A DNA stretch of 64,000 nt, taken from the NCBI GenBank assembly GCA_001414485.1, contig LLEY01000165.1:62001-126000 (forward strand), written 5' to 3'. Below are positions 44,559 through 59,271 of this stretch, one piece after another (positions within the stretch are counted from its first letter, which is position 1; the number at the start of each line of letters is the position of its first letter). A program made the position numbers and the translations under genes. Below the pieces are notes generated by a model. It was not told the origin of the DNA, searched no databases, and saw only the letters and a list, made by a program, of their open reading frames with translations. Origin of the DNA: Calycina herbarum. Taxonomy: Eukaryota > Ascomycota > Leotiomycetes > Helotiales > Pezizellaceae.

Positions 44559-46186
44559 TACGTTACTTCTAGAAACTATAACTCTTCTATAGATAAGTAT
44601 TAACATTCTTCTAGTTCTAACTCTACCTATTTAGATATATCGAATTCCCGTCATTCCTAGAAAAGTATACTAAATAGTTTAGACGAACTATACTTTCTAA
44701 ATATTATTCTATTATTATTCCTAATTAGTATAACTATAATATAACGTCTAAATTCCTCTAGTATATACCTTTTAAGTATTATTCTAAGGAAAGCTGTCTT
44801 AATTCGTCCCTAGAATCTAGTCGAGACTTGTTATAACTATAAGCTAGTTTCTTTCTAAACGTTATAAACCCTCTATACGTCTTCTACTTTAGGATAACTA
44901 GATCCTTTAACTTGTTATTAGCTATGCTTAAGTTCTTTTCCTTTAATAGTCTTATAACTAGTAATTAAGCTAACTAAAGTTATTATCTTATAGTCTTCTT
45001 TTTTAATAGTATATATTATTAAGAGAGTTAGATTAACTTCTTATATTAAATAAGAGCTCTAAAAGTCTAGTTTCTATTTATCTATATATACTTAGTAATT
45101 TCCTCGCTTAAATATTCTAGTAAACGCCTAAGTTTCTTCTATACTAGAGCCTACATCGCGAACCTCTTCTTCTATACTAGATAATAAGTCTAATAACTCC
45201 GAAGAACTAGTTAAGAGTAGTGATTTATATTCTACTTAAATAGGTAATGTATTTCCTGCCCTAGATTATAGATATTTAGTATCTATTACTATATCTAAGG
45301 CGTCTATTACGTTATAATGTTTCTTAAGAAGTAGGTTTCTAATATTATCAGTATTCTAAATACTCTCTCTCTTATTATCTTTAACTTATATTCTATATCC
45401 TCTAACTTTAAGTTCTAAATCCGTAAGTTCGATTTTATTAAATAAAGCTACTTCTTTTTAGACTATAGTATTAACTTGTTTTTCTTTTAAGTCCTTTTTC
45501 CTAGTATATTTATTTACTCTATAGCTAGATAAACTATATAAGTAATATAAATTCTACTTATATTAGCGATTTCTTTCTTTCTAAGACAGACTCTCTTTCT
45601 AGGAGTTCTCCTTCTTAGATTCTTTTCTAGAGACCTATGATTTCTAAGTAGTATTAATTTCTATAAGATCTTCTTAATCTTTTTACCTACTCTTTCTATA
45701 TTAATAACTATAACTTCCTTTCTTTTCTAGACTCCTTTTATATATATAGTTATTAATCTTAATTACGTCTTTAGTTAACTTATTTAACGTATTAGGAAAA
45801 TCTTCTTATATAAGTTTATTCTTAATATTATTCTTAAGTCTCTAATAGAATTATTTATATAATACTTCGTCGTTCTATCTTATTTATATAAAGTACTATT
45901 AAAACTATAAAGTATATTTAGCAGCTAAACCTTTTTACTTAAGTATATATAAAGCTCTAACTACCTTTTTCTTTATATTAACATCCTTAAAAGCCTAGTT
46001 GATTTTATTCTTAAATTCTTAAACATTTCTAAACAAATCTCTTGTTTTTTTAGATATTTAAAGAGAGACCTTTCTCTTAGTTATTTTATTTACCTAATAG
46101 TCTTCTAAATATAGTTCTAACTAGTTATAGGCTACCTCTTTAAGACAAGTAGACAACTATATAACCTAGTTAGTTTTATTTCTAAA

Positions 46187-46375
46187 CTAAGTATAATAAA
46201 AGTTTAAGTAGAGAGAAGCTTTTATTAGAAACTTAGCTAGTTTCTTAGGTAAGCTATTAAACAGCTTTAGGATTAGAAGTTTCACCTTCTTATAGAGAGT
46301 AGTAACTAGTATAACTAGAGGGGCCACAGCTGGCTTTAGTAGAGTGTTTTTTAGAGTAGAAGAGGTTGCTAACAT
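46187..46375 (-). pseudogene. Gag N-terminal remnant of gypsy element C
   Basis: A 62-codon open frame from ATG 46375, the longest surviving piece of coding sequence in element C, lying just inside its right LTR. It is Lys/Leu-rich and ends at a stop; downstream gag-like sequence continues through further stops. Not a functional gene. Confidence 0.5.
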
Positions 46376-46439
46376 AGTAGCGATCTTACTTCTAAGTAGG
46401 TGCTTAAAGTATAACGAAACTTAAATAAACTAAATAAAG

Positions 46440-46768
46440 TGTAACAAACCTAATCTGCTAGCCCTCTGGTAGTTATCCTTACCTGTAGTATATACAGGTG
46501 TAGCGGATAATCAGAGAAGTAAGAGGTGGTTTAATTAAAGATCTTAAGCTATAGAAGAGAAGAGAAGGAAAGAGAAGACTTCTAGAGGTCCTATAATATA
46601 GAGATAGCTAAGGAATCGATAAGTTATAGGAATGTCGATCCGTTTATAGAAATAGTTCCTAGCCTAGGTAGGAATGGTTCTAGGCTAGGCTAGGAATAGC
46701 AGGCTTTGCGGACGCCGGCGAGCAGCCGTACGCGAGTCACGTGCTCGGCGGTGGCCAGGTCTATAACA
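46440..46768 (-). repeat. 3' LTR of gypsy B
   Basis: 329 bp, the same length as the partner LTR. It ends in a conserved GC-rich segment (gcggacgccggcgagcagcc). Differences from the partner are almost all transitions, and most mutated positions lie in the partner. Confidence 0.9.
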
Positions 46769-47423
46769 TTACCCCCCCCTTTAAGTAGAGCTTGCCCGCG
46801 AGCTCTGAACCTACTACTCTATAGGTAATTTATCCTCGTTCTTATAATATTCCAGCTCGTCTATACTATCTTCCTAGCTCTATAACTATTCTGCTAAGTA
46901 CCTAGGAGGCCCTAGAAGAGAAGGATTTAGAGCGTGAAACTCTTGAAGCTTATATAAGCAGCTTATAAAGTTAGAAGCTAGGTACTAGGCCGGGTCTGGC
47001 TCGCTTTGTACCTATTAAACCCGGTATTGTAATTTTCTATAATAGCCTCTAGAAGCTAGTACTTAGTCTATATCCTATTCGTTATACCTGTTAACTATAA
47101 TAGGCAGTCCTAGTTTCTGTAGCTAGCCTGGTAGCGGATTATTAGGAGCTTTGCGAAGCTTATTTATAGAGATTATAAGCTATATTTTAATTATTAGAGG
47201 TAGGTCGACCTAGAAAGCGTTTCTAACCTTTTCTAGGACTATATATAGACTAGCTATCTACTGGTCGAGCTTACGGCTTAGGCGGTCTATATTCCACGTC
47301 TTTGTTAATACGTAGACCTTGTTGCTTATAGCAAAGTCTACTAGTCGCCGGTGCTTGTTTACTTGCTTACGCTAGCGTTCCTAAGCAGCCTCGATTCTCT
47401 TATAGGCGGTTTCTTAGGCGCTG

Positions 47424-47853
47424 TGTTATTACGAATCACGTGCACACGTGATAAGTGAAGACCAGGCGGCGTCCTGACAGGTTAAGCACTATCGGAATAC
47501 TCTTATAGTAGATAGGGATCGGTTAGGTTAGCTAAGCGATCCAAGGATTTCATTATGTTAATTACGTAACGGACCGCTAGATCGCTAGGCGAACCAGCTC
47601 GTTAGATCGCTAGCTCGACGAGCGAGTTAGCTACCTAGGGGAACAAAGGTTCTATATAAGACTGGCACGTTTGCTATTAGATAGGAGCTTCGTACTTAAC
47701 TTTAGTTATTAATCTTATTATCTTATTTAACATCTTTGATATAAGTAACGAGTTCACTTCTAAGTAAATAATCTGGCGTATCTATACTTCTTACCTATAT
47801 ACTAACCTTCGAGACTTAGTCATCTTTGTTTAGTTTGTTTAAGTTTCGTTATA
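47424..47853 (+). repeat. 5' LTR of gypsy A
   Basis: About 430 bp. It contains a palindromic cacgtgcacacgtg near the start and a promoter-like ctatataagac at about 47650. The partner LTR differs by scattered transitions and a 3-bp difference near the start. Confidence 0.88.
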
Positions 47854-50800
47854 CTTTAAGCACCTGCTTAGAAGTTTAGTCGCCATAGCCCTAGCAACCC
47901 CCGCCGTAGTAGCTAGCCTGAATACTAGTCGAGTCAACGTCGTAGAAACATCTAGAAGTGTGACCGGAAGAACATCTGCTGGTATATAGTTAACTAGGAA
48001 CGACGACAATGTTAGTATACTAGACGCCCCCGAGCTCTATAAGGTCGAAGTACTTAAATTAATTAAAGTTAAGATGCTAGATATATATTATAGGAAGCGG
48101 AAGGAACTCGACTTATTCCTTCTTTAAATAGACATCTACTTTAACTTTAATTCTAATAAGTTTAAAGGTAATTATAACTTACGAACTATCTTTACTATCT
48201 TCTACCTTAGGGGATTAGTACTGAAATAGGCCTAGCTATACTTAGAGGACTTCTTTAAAAATAAGAATAAAGACGGAAAGATAGAATTAACTAAGATTAT
48301 ATTTAAATCTTAGAGAGGATTTAAGGTAACTATTAGAAAAGTCTTTAGAGCCTTTGATACGATTTAAACAGCTATATATAAGCTTTTGGAATTATACTAG
48401 ACTAGATTAGTAATAGATTATACTAATAAATTTCAACGTTATAGAACGAAGTCGGGATAGGATGCTATTACTCTTATAGAACTCTTCTATAGAGGATTAA
48501 AAATATATATTTATAAGGAAATAGCTAAGTAGAACATATAATTCTTAACTATTATAGGAATAATTAAGGAGGTTGTCTAACTAGATAACCGTCTATATAA
48601 ATTTAGAAAAAGTAACCCTAAGTATAGGGAAAAGAATAAAGGGTTAGGAAAGTAGAAGTACTCTTATACTAATAAACATAGTAAGGAGGTAAACGCTATA
48701 TAGAAGAAAACCTTTCTAAAGAAAGGAGGACTTTCCTAAGAAGAGCGAAATCATTAACGTAAGTAGAACTTATATTATAATTATAGCTAACTAGGCTATA
48801 GAGTAAATAAGTATAGTAAGAAGAAAGACTCTAAGAGAAAGAAATAAATTAATACTACTGTTTAATAATAGATAGCTTTAACTAATTATATTAAACTTAT
48901 AAATAAGGAGCTTAAAGTATAAGGATATAGAACCTAGATTGAAAATAATAAAGGAATTAGTAGTATATAAGATACTAATAATAATAAAGATCCTCTTCTT
49001 AAGGAATATTATAATATATAATTAGTAATAGAATCTAAGTAACCTTTTTAAGAGGAATACGAATTACTACTATCGACTAGTTCTTTAGAGATATTAGACT
49101 TATCTTCTAGTTTAGAAGGAGAGATAAAAAATAAAGATCCTAAAGTTAGAGAAACTTAGGCTTTCCTTAGAACCTTTAAACAAGGAAATTAATAAGTATA
49201 TATTAATAATTAGAAACTAGATTTCTAAAGTCCTTATATAATATAAGGAGTTAACCTAACTATCTTAACAATGTATATAGTTATAAGTAATAACCCTAAA
49301 ACGATAACTTTAGTTAGCCTAATTACTAGATAGAAGACTATTAAAGGGAAGAAACTAGAACGAGAACGTCGACTAATTAAAAAACCTAGCTACTCTAAGA
49401 TAGAGGATATATAGAAAATATATAATATATTAGATAAAATTAGTATATAGATATAGTAAGTTCTAATAGGATTTAAGAGACGAATTAAAACCCCTTTTCT
49501 TAGGATACTGCTTAAAGATATTATACTAAAGGAATTCGAGTAATATATTATTATTATATTAATTAGAAATAATAGGTTAGTATTTAGGAAATATAACTTA
49601 TAATAACTATTTAGTATATTATACTAGGAGTAAAGGGAGCTCGATATAACTAAGTAGGCTAAGACGGAACCAGAGGAATTATATTATCTATTAGTAGAAG
49701 AACTATGGTTTATAGAAACAGTTTAGGAAACAATAGTATAATAGATATAATATAAACTAAGTCTAACCTTAGACTAGTTATTATAGAAACGATTTAAAGG
49801 AATATTACTAGAGCCTACTAGAATAGTAGAATATTATCAGATATACGAGGTAGTATTATTAGATAAAGAAGGAGTAGTATTCTTTCCTTAGTCCTAGATT
49901 AGAGCTATTAAAGAAAAGAATTTAAGAGATTATACATTTAAAGTTTACTATATAAAATCAGAGATAAGTATACTAGAGGCTACTTTAGATTATCTATATA
50001 TAGGAGAACTATAGTCTATAAAAGCTATTTTAGAAACTAGTTATAAATAGATCTAATATAACTATAGACAAATACTAAAGCAATTTATAAGAGAAATTCC
50101 TAAAACTATAGGAATTATAGAATATAGATTAGTATATAAGGTAGTATATACTAATAAGGAAAGAGTAAGATTCTTTCTATAGTATAAGGACGAGGAGAGA
50201 AAGAAGTATAATTAAGAAAATCGATCTTTTAAAGTCTAATATATTAAAGCAAAGTTAGACGCTACTTTAGGAGAAAGACAGTTAATAATAACTATAGAAA
50301 TAAGAGGAAAAAAGTTATAAGTTATAATAGACTTAGGAGTAATAGGCAACTTTATCTCTCTAATAGCTTAGGAAAAGCTAAACGTTTAAATTAAAGAGAT
50401 AAGACTATATCGACTAGGAGTAGTTAATAGAATAGACGTTATATATTAAAACGGAATTATTAATTAGTAAACTATTTTAATAAAAATTAATATTAAAAAA
50501 CACTATTTAAATATATAATTTAATATTGTTAAAATAGGAAGTAAGGAAGTAATACTTAGTATACTATAGATTTAGGAACATAATCTAGAAATCGACTAGA
50601 AGGCTAGAATAATAACCTTTAGTTAATACGAATATATAGGTTTATATTTATAACTTTAAGGCTAGAACAAGGTTAGCGCCACCTCTTCTAAAGCACTAGA
50701 ACACCTTACCTAGAGTCCTCTATAAGTTAGTAAGAAAGCTAATAACGAAATACCTATATAGTATAGAGAATTTAGAGCTTTGTTTAAAAACTTAGAAGAC

Positions 50801-53800
50801 TTGCAAGCCTTATTAGAACATTGCTTATAAGATTATAAGATTAAATTAAAAGAGGATTATTACCTCTTAAAGCAAAAGCTTCAGTTATATAACTAGAAAA
50901 GCCTATAGAGAATAGAAAGTTATATAAAGGAAGGTATTAAGAAGAGATATATTAGAAGATCTAAGTCGCTAATTACCTTAAATATACTTATTATTAAGAA
51001 GAAAGATAACCTAGATAGGAGAGTATATATTAATTATAAAGAAGTAAATCACGCTATAGTTAAGGACGCTTATCCGCTACTACCTAGCTAATACTTATAG
51101 GATAAGTTAAGTAAGGCAGTACGATTTACAAAATTAGATTAACAAAACGCCTATAGACTTATATAGATAAAAGCTAGAGACGAATAGAAGATAGCATTTA
51201 CCTTACTATCAGGCCTTTATAAATATATAGTTATGCTATTTAGACTCTATAACATACCAGCTATATATTAGAGATAAAATAATAATATTTTAAGAGATCT
51301 TCTAAGAGTAATAGTAATTTATTACCTAGATAATATTCTAATCTTCTTAGAAAAAGAAGAAGAATATAAGAGATATGTTAGAGAAGTTTTATAATAACTT
51401 ATAAAAGTAAACTCTCGGTTAAAACTCTTGAAATACGAGTTTAGAGTAACTTAGACACTTTTCCTAGGATAGGTATTTAGCTTAGGGAAAATAGAAATAG
51501 ATCTAGTAAAGATCTAAGACATCTTAAACTAGAAATTACTAGAGAATGTAAAAGATATATAGTCCTTTCTTAGATTTATAAACTTCTATCGTCTATTTAT
51601 ATAAGACTATATAAAGATTACTAAACTAATATTAGTACTAGTTAAGAAAGCTATTAAATTCATTTAGAATAAATAGGCTAAGGATGCTTTTTAGAAACTA
51701 AAAGCAAAGTTTATAGAAAAACCTATTTTATATAACTTTAATATAGAAAAACCAAGTACGATTAAAACAGATGTCTTAGATACATTTATAGGTATAATTC
51801 ACCTATAACTAAATAATAAGAGAAAACTTATACCTATCATATATTATTTAAAAACATTTAACCTAGTATAATAAAACTATAGTATCTTCGATAAGGAACT
51901 ACTTACTATAGTATTAGCTTTAAAATACTAGAGAATTTATTTATAGCTAGTAAAATACCTAGTTATAGTTTTATCTAACTATAAGAACCTTAAGACGTTT
52001 ACAACAACTAAGGAACTTACGATAAGACGATTAGCTAGATAGTTAGAGATATTAGAAGGATTTAATATTATTATTTAATATATAAAGAGAACGTTAAATA
52101 CTTAAGCTAATACTCTTAGCTAGAAACCTAGATATAAGGGAAATAAGGAGTATAAGAAGATTATAATCTTAAAAACTCTTAAGAATAAAGACTTAGTACC
52201 TACTATATATAAGATAGTAGTAATAAACAACATCTAGATAGATAAGATTTAAAATATATATAAAGGTTATAATTAATATATAAAAGAGAAATTATAGGTT
52301 CCTAGCTCGTATATAAAGGAGTTTATATAAGAATACTATACTATACCTGCTTACGGTTACTAAGGAATTCGTAGAACCCTCTAGAGAATAAGATAACACT
52401 ACTATATTAATCGGTTATCTGCGATAGTTAAGGAAGTGATAGTAGAATATAATACCTATACTAGGAATAAGGCTTCCTGCTATACTCCTTATAGATAGAT
52501 GAATACTACTCTAATACTATAGATACCTTAGAAATCAATATCTATAGATTTTATTATTAAATTACTAAAATCTAAAGATCTAATAATAGGAGTTAAATAT
52601 AACACGATCCTAGTTATTATAGAACGACTTATAAAATATATAATCCTAATAGTATATATAGAGTTAAGTATAGCTAAGGAACTAGCATTCGTATTCCTTA
52701 AAGAAGTAGTCTTAAGATATAGACTATCTAAAGAAATACTCTTAGATAGAGACAAGCTCTTTACCTTAAAATTTTAGATTACTCTTATAAAACAATTAAG
52801 TATAAAAAGAAAGCTTTCTATAGCTTTCTACTCTTAAATAAATAGAGGAAATAAATAGATAAATTAAGTAGTTAAAATATACCTTCGTTATTATATAAAC
52901 TACTAGTAAGATAACTAGGTAGAACTACTACCTTTAGTATAGTTTGCTTATAATAGTTTAGTAATAGAAACAATACTTATTATACTATTCTATACTAATT
53001 TTAGGTATAAATTAACAGCGTATTAAGAACCACTGTCTACGACTATTAATAACTAACTTACTTATATTTAGGTCTTAAAAATTAAGAGTCTATATAAGGA
53101 ACTTATAGAAGACCTGTAATTTATAGTAGAAAGAAACACGTACTACTATAATAAACGACGTAGTTAAGAGCTAATACTAAAAGAGAGAGATAAAGTCTAC
53201 TTAGTATAAAAGAATATCGATATAAAAAGACTAAGTAATAAACTAGATTATAAAAAACTTAGTCTATTTAAAATTAAACGAGTTAAAAGACCTTTGAATT
53301 ATAAATTAGTATTACTAAAGATAATAAACATCTACCTAGTATTCTATATATCCTTACTCGAACTAGTACTATTAGAAGCACTACTAGCCCTATTTATAGA
53401 AATTCAACTAGTAAACCTAAATACTAAGTATAAATTTAAGAGGATTCTTAACTATAGACTTATTAGAAGATAGGTTAAGTATTTAATAAAATAGTTAGAT
53501 TACCTATATTTAGAAAACACTTAGAAACCTAGAAAAAATATCAGCTAGTACTTAGAGGAACTTTAAGAGTTCTACTATTGAAACCTAAGTCTGCCTATAT
53601 CGTATAGTTAGTAGGAAAGGACTTAAGAAAGGCTAGGTCGAGGCTTAGAGCGAGGGCAGAGTCGGAAACGTCGGGCGTAGGAAGGGCGGCTAACTTAGTA
53701 GCCTCTTCTTCTATCTACTTCTTTTCTTCCTCCTTCTCCTTTTCCTTTCTTTCTAATTCTTTAGCAGTATCTAGCTCCTTAAGAGAGTTAAGACTAGCTG

Positions 53801-54236
53801 CTATCATTCTCTACTTCCAGGTATAAAGCAGCTTCTTCTGCTTATTAACCTAGAGGACTTTCGCTATAGCCTTATCAGCCTCGTCCTCTAGTTATTAGAT
53901 CTAAGCATCTATAGACTCCTAATCTCGAATAGTTAGTATATAGTTTACCTCACGAACGTCGTAAGTCTTACTATTCTTTATATAACAACTATAGCGATTT
54001 AGACTTTTATCTTAAAGAGCGATATATTTATTTATAAAACCAGCTTTTAAATATTAGGTATAGAGCGCTATTTTTATTCTAGATAAATTAATTTCTTTTC
54101 TAAGAGCGATATACTCGGTACGTTTCGTTAAATAATTAGGTAGTATAGTAAAAAGAGAAGAAGGCTGCTAGCCTTCTAATAATATTTCTTAGGTCGTACT
54201 TAAGCGTAGGGATACGCTAAGCTAAGAAGGGGATAG

Positions 54237-54663
54237 TGTTATAAATCACGTATATACGTGATAAGTAAAGACTAGGCGGCGTCCTAACAGGTTAAGCACT
54301 ATCGGAATACTCTTATAGTAGATAGGGATCGGTTAGGTTAGCTAAGCAATCTAAGGATTTTATTATATTAATTACGTAACAGACCGCTGGATCGCTAGGC
54401 GAACTAGCTCGTTAGATCGCTAGCTCGATAAGCGAGTTAGCTACCTAGGGGAACAAAGGTTCTATATAAGACTAGCACGTCTACTATTAGATAGGAGCTT
54501 CGTACTCAACTTTAGTTATCAATCTTATTATCTTATTTAACATCTTTAATATAAGTAACGAGTTCACTTCTAAGTAAACAATCCGGCGCATCTGTACTTC
54601 TTACCTATATACTAACCTTCGAGACTTAGTTATCTTTGTTTAGTTTGTTTAAGTTTCGTTACA
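54237..54663 (+). repeat. 3' LTR of gypsy A
   Basis: 427 bp, aligned end to end with the 5' LTR by eye. It starts directly after the polypurine tract and ends TTACA at the junction with element B sequence. Confidence 0.88.
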
Positions 54664-57600
54664 TGTATATACAGGTTACGTATACAACTGCTTCGTCTTA
54701 TAAAAGCTGTTTATAGACGCTTATTAGCTCTTCTAGGCTCTGGCGGACCTAATCAAAGCTGGTACGTAGCACGTAACTAAGCTCGATTTATATAGGCGGA
54801 AGAGTCGTCGAGTCCTAGGGAAGTGTAGCTTAAGCGTAGTCTATAATCGGTATTAGTTTAGACTAGTTATCCTAATAGTAGTTTATAAATAAGCGAAGAT
54901 ATTAGTTAATCTACTAGTTTATATTCTTAGTTTAACTGTCGGTTTATATATATACGGCTGTAGATAGCTTAATCTTAGTCTCTAGGATCCAGTTAAACTC
55001 TTACTAGAACTCTAAGACGAATTATAGACCGCGGTTAGAGATAATAGTATCTAACGGTCTATAATAGCGCTATACGCGGTCGAGGTAGATCCGCGTAGTC
55101 TTTTTTATATCCGTAGTTCTTAGGTAAGAGATAGAGACAGATCTCTTACTTAGCTAGTAGATAAAGATAATAATTATATCTATCTTAGACTTGTTAGAAG
55201 GGAATTCCTTAAAATTAACTAATATATGTTACTATAGGCGATCTAGGATAGGCAAGGGGTTAAGGAGTCTAGGGGGGCGGTCTCGTAGTATGTAAGAGCG
55301 ACAGCAGGTCTAGTAGTTATAGACGAATCGTTGTATATCTAAATAAAGGTACAGCTAGTAGTAGCGGTCTATAACTAGCTTTAGAGTCTTAGATTGTCTA
55401 GGGTAGGCTACCGAGACTTGATTATAAACCTCGCTTAGTAAGCGTACTTTAAGATCGTCGTCCTCGGGCAGGATAAGCCGTTCTTAGTATAGTAGGAGGC
55501 TGTTATAGGTTGTCTAGCTAGGACGTTCGTCCGTAGCGTACTAGCGGAGAGTGTTAAGGCCTATACTCGTACGATTAGCCTATAGGATATCGTTAATTAA
55601 GTTGTATAGTCCGTCGGCTACTCTAACAGGTGTAATATCTACGGAAGGGTCTAAGTCTAGGTCTATAATAATCCGCGAGTTGAGATTCTTAGGCTATAAG
55701 AGGACTTACGTATAAGTAGATATCTTTATTACTATTTAACTATCTACTTCTTAGTCTCGGCGAGTAAGGGAATCCGCTCGATTCTAGCTACTAGGCTTAT
55801 AAGTAAGTAGGAAGTTAAATCGAGAGAGGGTTTTAGCCTAGCGAGCTTGTCGGCTAGATAAGGCTTTAGTTGTTATAAAGTACTCGAGAGCTTTATAGTC
55901 TAAAACGACTCGTACCCGATGTAGAGACTCTTCGAGCTTAGGTCTCTAGGCTTCTAGAGAACGTACAATAGCTAGTATCTCTTTATCGTAAATCGGGTAG
56001 TTAATCTTAGTAGGTATTATTGTCTTAGAGAAGTAAGCTACAGGGTGTTACTCTTGACTTAGCTGTAACTGAAGAAGTATACTGCTAAGGACGCTGTCAG
56101 AGGAATCGGTCTTAACTATAGACTCGTATTATAGATTAAAGTATATAAGAAGAGGTATATTAATAAGCTAGGCCTTCAGCTTAGAGAAGGCGTCCTAATA
56201 AGCAGGTGTCTACTAAAACGGCTAGTCTTTACGAGTTAAGACCGTTAACTGGCGTATAACTCGTCTATAGTTGAGAATAAACTTTTAGTAGAAGTTATAA
56301 AAGCTAAGAAAGGACTAAACACCGCGGACTATAATAAGGCGTTCCTAGTTATAGATCGTTTCTGTCTTTTCTAGGTCTACTTTAATCCTATTAGTACTTA
56401 TATAGAAGCCTAGGTACTTCGTATAAGTAACGTTAAACTTAGATTTCTTAATATCAGTCTATAAGCTAGCTTTATAAAGCTGTAAAAGGACCTTACAGAC
56501 GTGTTCCTAATAGTCTAGCTCGTTCTCGGAGTAAATAAGAATATTATTAAAGTAGGTAGTATAAAAGTCGTCTAAATAGTTAAAGAGTACGTCGTTTATA
56601 AACTGTTAATATGTTATAAGTCCGTTAGTTAGTCTAAAAGATATAACTTTATACTTATAGGCTCTATAACAGGTCTAGAACGTTGTTAGTTCCTTAAACT
56701 TAGGGTTAATCCAAATCCGGTAAAAAGCTTGTCGTATGTCTAGCTTTATAAAGATACGAGCCTTGCCTAGACGAGCAAGAGTTTCGTCGATTAACAGAAG
56801 AGGATACTAGTTCTTATAGGTTAGGTTATTTAGCTTACGGTAATTAATATAGAACTGTAGAGAGCTGTTAGACTTCTTAACAAAGAGAATCAGAGCTGTA
56901 AAAGGGGCTTAGCTAGCCTTAATAAAACCTTTATAAAGGTTCTTAATAAGGTATTATTTTATAGCCTAGAGCTCGTCTGTTAACTGGTGGCGGAGGGGGC
57001 TATAGGACAAGTCGTCTACGTTCCCGTCTATAAGTTCGATCTTATAGTTATATAGGCGACGAGGGAGAAGAGTATCGGACGTAGCTTTAGAGAAAACGTC
57101 TACGAGATCCTAGTAAGCTCTAGAGAGGCTTTCTTAGACCTGTAAGTCGTCTTTTTAATCTATAAGCTTTTTTTCTATTAAGTAATCGATCTTATAAAGA
57201 GAGGTACTAAAGGCCGTAGCTTCAGTGTCTTATAGGTTACAGCGATATATAGCAGCACCGATAACAGCGATATCTACTAGTGGCAGATCGAGGCGTACAC
57301 GTTTTAGACGCGCTATAGAGGCTTTACGGATATCTAAACCTATAAGAGCGCGGTTTATATTTCGTAAGTTGTTTTAGCGGTCCTAGTACTCGCTGTGACG
57401 TACGGCTAGGGGTGTAGTAAGCGGGCGTGCTAGGATCCGAGGGACTAGTAGCTCGTCGACAAGGCTTATAGACAGTTGTAGGTCTTCCTAGTATTTGTAT
57501 ACGACCTGTTCTTCTAGGGCCTAATCGCGGCGATCCACGTCAGCTTAGTAATCTAGGTTTAAGGGCCGAGTTTATAGGATCCTAGGATCTAGGAGGCGTA

Positions 57601-59271
57601 GCTAGACAAGGTTAGGAGAAGGAGGGAGATCCGTAGGCTATATAAGTCGTCGCTGGCGAGGGTTGAGTTATATATTAAGCTGGTTAAACTATGTACGTCT
57701 AAGAATAAGGTTCTAATAGCTAGTATTAAGGAGGACTATAAGGACGTTGTACTGTTTACGGCCGTCTATGTATAAGTGAAGAATAATATAGCGGTCCGCG
57801 GACTGTCGACTCTGTCTATTAAAGCTGTAAACTGTAATAAGAGTAGGAAGAGTATAAATAGTTAAAAGGAAGAAGCGAGCTAGCTCTTAAGCGAACTTTG
57901 TACTAATAAGTATAAAGCTGTTTACTCTAGTGTTAGCTAGAGTAGAGGTTTTGAATCTGTATCTATTATAGACTAAGTTATAAGAGACTGTGAACTGTTT
58001 TCCTCTAAGTAGCTAACTTAGATCGATAGCTAACTAGCTAGGACCTTGGTAAAGCAAGTCTAGGGGGGAGACTTTCTCTAGACTTGGTCGTTTTCCGACT
58101 GTTCTAAGTCGGACGTAGGCTCTATAAGCTTATTAACGTCTGTAATAGGCTTAGAGTTCTCAGAGCATTCGCGGGCATAGTGCCTAGTCCTCTTACACTT
58201 GAAGCAGGCGTCGTCCGGTTTCTTATAAGCAGGCGTTGGTTTACGTAATAGTCTATAAAGGCAGGGGGCCGGGGCAGGGGAGGTTATACGGAACGTAGTT
58301 TAAGTAGTAGTAAAAGTTCTAGCTGGGCGGAAGGTAGTAGTAGCAGTTATAGGCTAGGGGATAAGACGAGCGGTCTATAAGTTACTTCTACAGAGCTGAA
58401 GTCTTCGTAAGTTCTTATTAACAAGTCGACACTTGTTTACTAGGGCCGTACTTATAAGTAAGACGTCTAAGAATAGTAAGATAGACTGTTATAGAGGTGG
58501 CGTAAGCTTGTTATATAAGTCGGGCTATAAGTCGTCTATCAGGATCTGTCTAGTGCTTATAAGGTGTAAGAAGCGAGTATAGAAGGTTATAAAAGTCTCG
58601 TTATCTCTTATAATAAGCCGGCAGAATTCGATATAGGCGTTCTATACTTTGAACGGGTTCTCTAGGATATCTATAAGATATACGATTATTTCTTTTATAG
58701 ACTAAAACAGCTTAGGTCCCTTCTAGTAATAGAGTGCGAGATGCTTCTAAGTAATATCAGCTATATAGTTAAAAACGTAAGCTATCTTTACTTCCTCTAG
58801 CTTAAACATAGAGGCGTTGATAAGGAACTTGTCTTTAATCTAGATCTTCTAGTTGTCGAAGGTTAGAGATAAGCTATCTATTAAGGGCTTAGTATTCTTA
58901 AGCTTAACTATAAACGACCTATGTTATCTAGTTTTAGATAGGGTATTCCCTCGTAGAGGGGTATAGACGTCGTCTAGTTATTCTTATAGTAGGCGGACCT
59001 GTTTTAGGGCTATAGCGAGCTGTTAAGCGTCCGTAGGCTGGTCGGTAGACATCGTTGTAGACGACTCAGTTGTAAGAATAGAGGGTATAGGTAGAAGAGC
59101 CCTAGGCTCTTATACGCGGTGGTGGGCGCGGGTACGCAGGGCTATATAAGGCGCTAGTAGCATCTACAGGCGGTCTATATAGACTATAGGTGTCGTGTTA
59201 GAATTGTAACAGATATTCTAATCCTTCCTAAGAGCAGTAGTAAATAGAGAGAAGAAGAGAGCTTAAGATAA

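Larger units (their letters stand above)
38455..46434 (-). mobile_element. Ty3/gypsy retrotransposon C (minus strand), heavily RIP-mutated
   Basis: The internal region reads gag to integrase from right to left. A gag-like start remains at 46375 (62 codons open to 46187). The reverse-transcriptase core lies at about 41000-41800, including a YLDN motif on the minus strand near 41400 (mutated YLDD). The integrase region is about 39500-40400. At the left end a polypurine-like tract (38481-38500, plus strand tattcccttcttagcc) adjoins about 26 bp of LTR. The right LTR begins at about 46412 and is split by element B, continuing at 59606. Stops occur every few codons. The element contains the Fot1-like insertion at 42708-44558. 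Confidence 0.8.
47424..54663 (+). mobile_element. Ty3/gypsy retrotransposon A (plus strand), nested in B
   Basis: LTRs at 47424-47853 and 54237-54663 start TGTTA and end TTAYA. Internal order on the plus strand is gag (about 47880-49100), a CCHC-like zinc knuckle remnant near 48770-48820, protease/RT (about 50300-52000; KLD at 51135, YLDN near 51320) and integrase (about 52000-53600). A polypurine tract ctaagaaggggatag sits just before the 3' LTR. Numerous TAG/TAA codons come from mutated CAG/CAA/TGG. No matching target duplication is visible (flanks cgctg and tgtat). It separates the integrase end of element B from the rest of B. Confidence 0.88.

Noticed and set aside
52528..52755. 75-aa minus frame in element A
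   Set aside because: It is antisense to the integrase region of a RIP-degraded retrotransposon; it is an AT-rich chance frame.
47419..54668. Target duplication for gypsy A
   Set aside because: The flanking 5-mers cgctg and tgtat do not match, even allowing transitions, so none is claimed.
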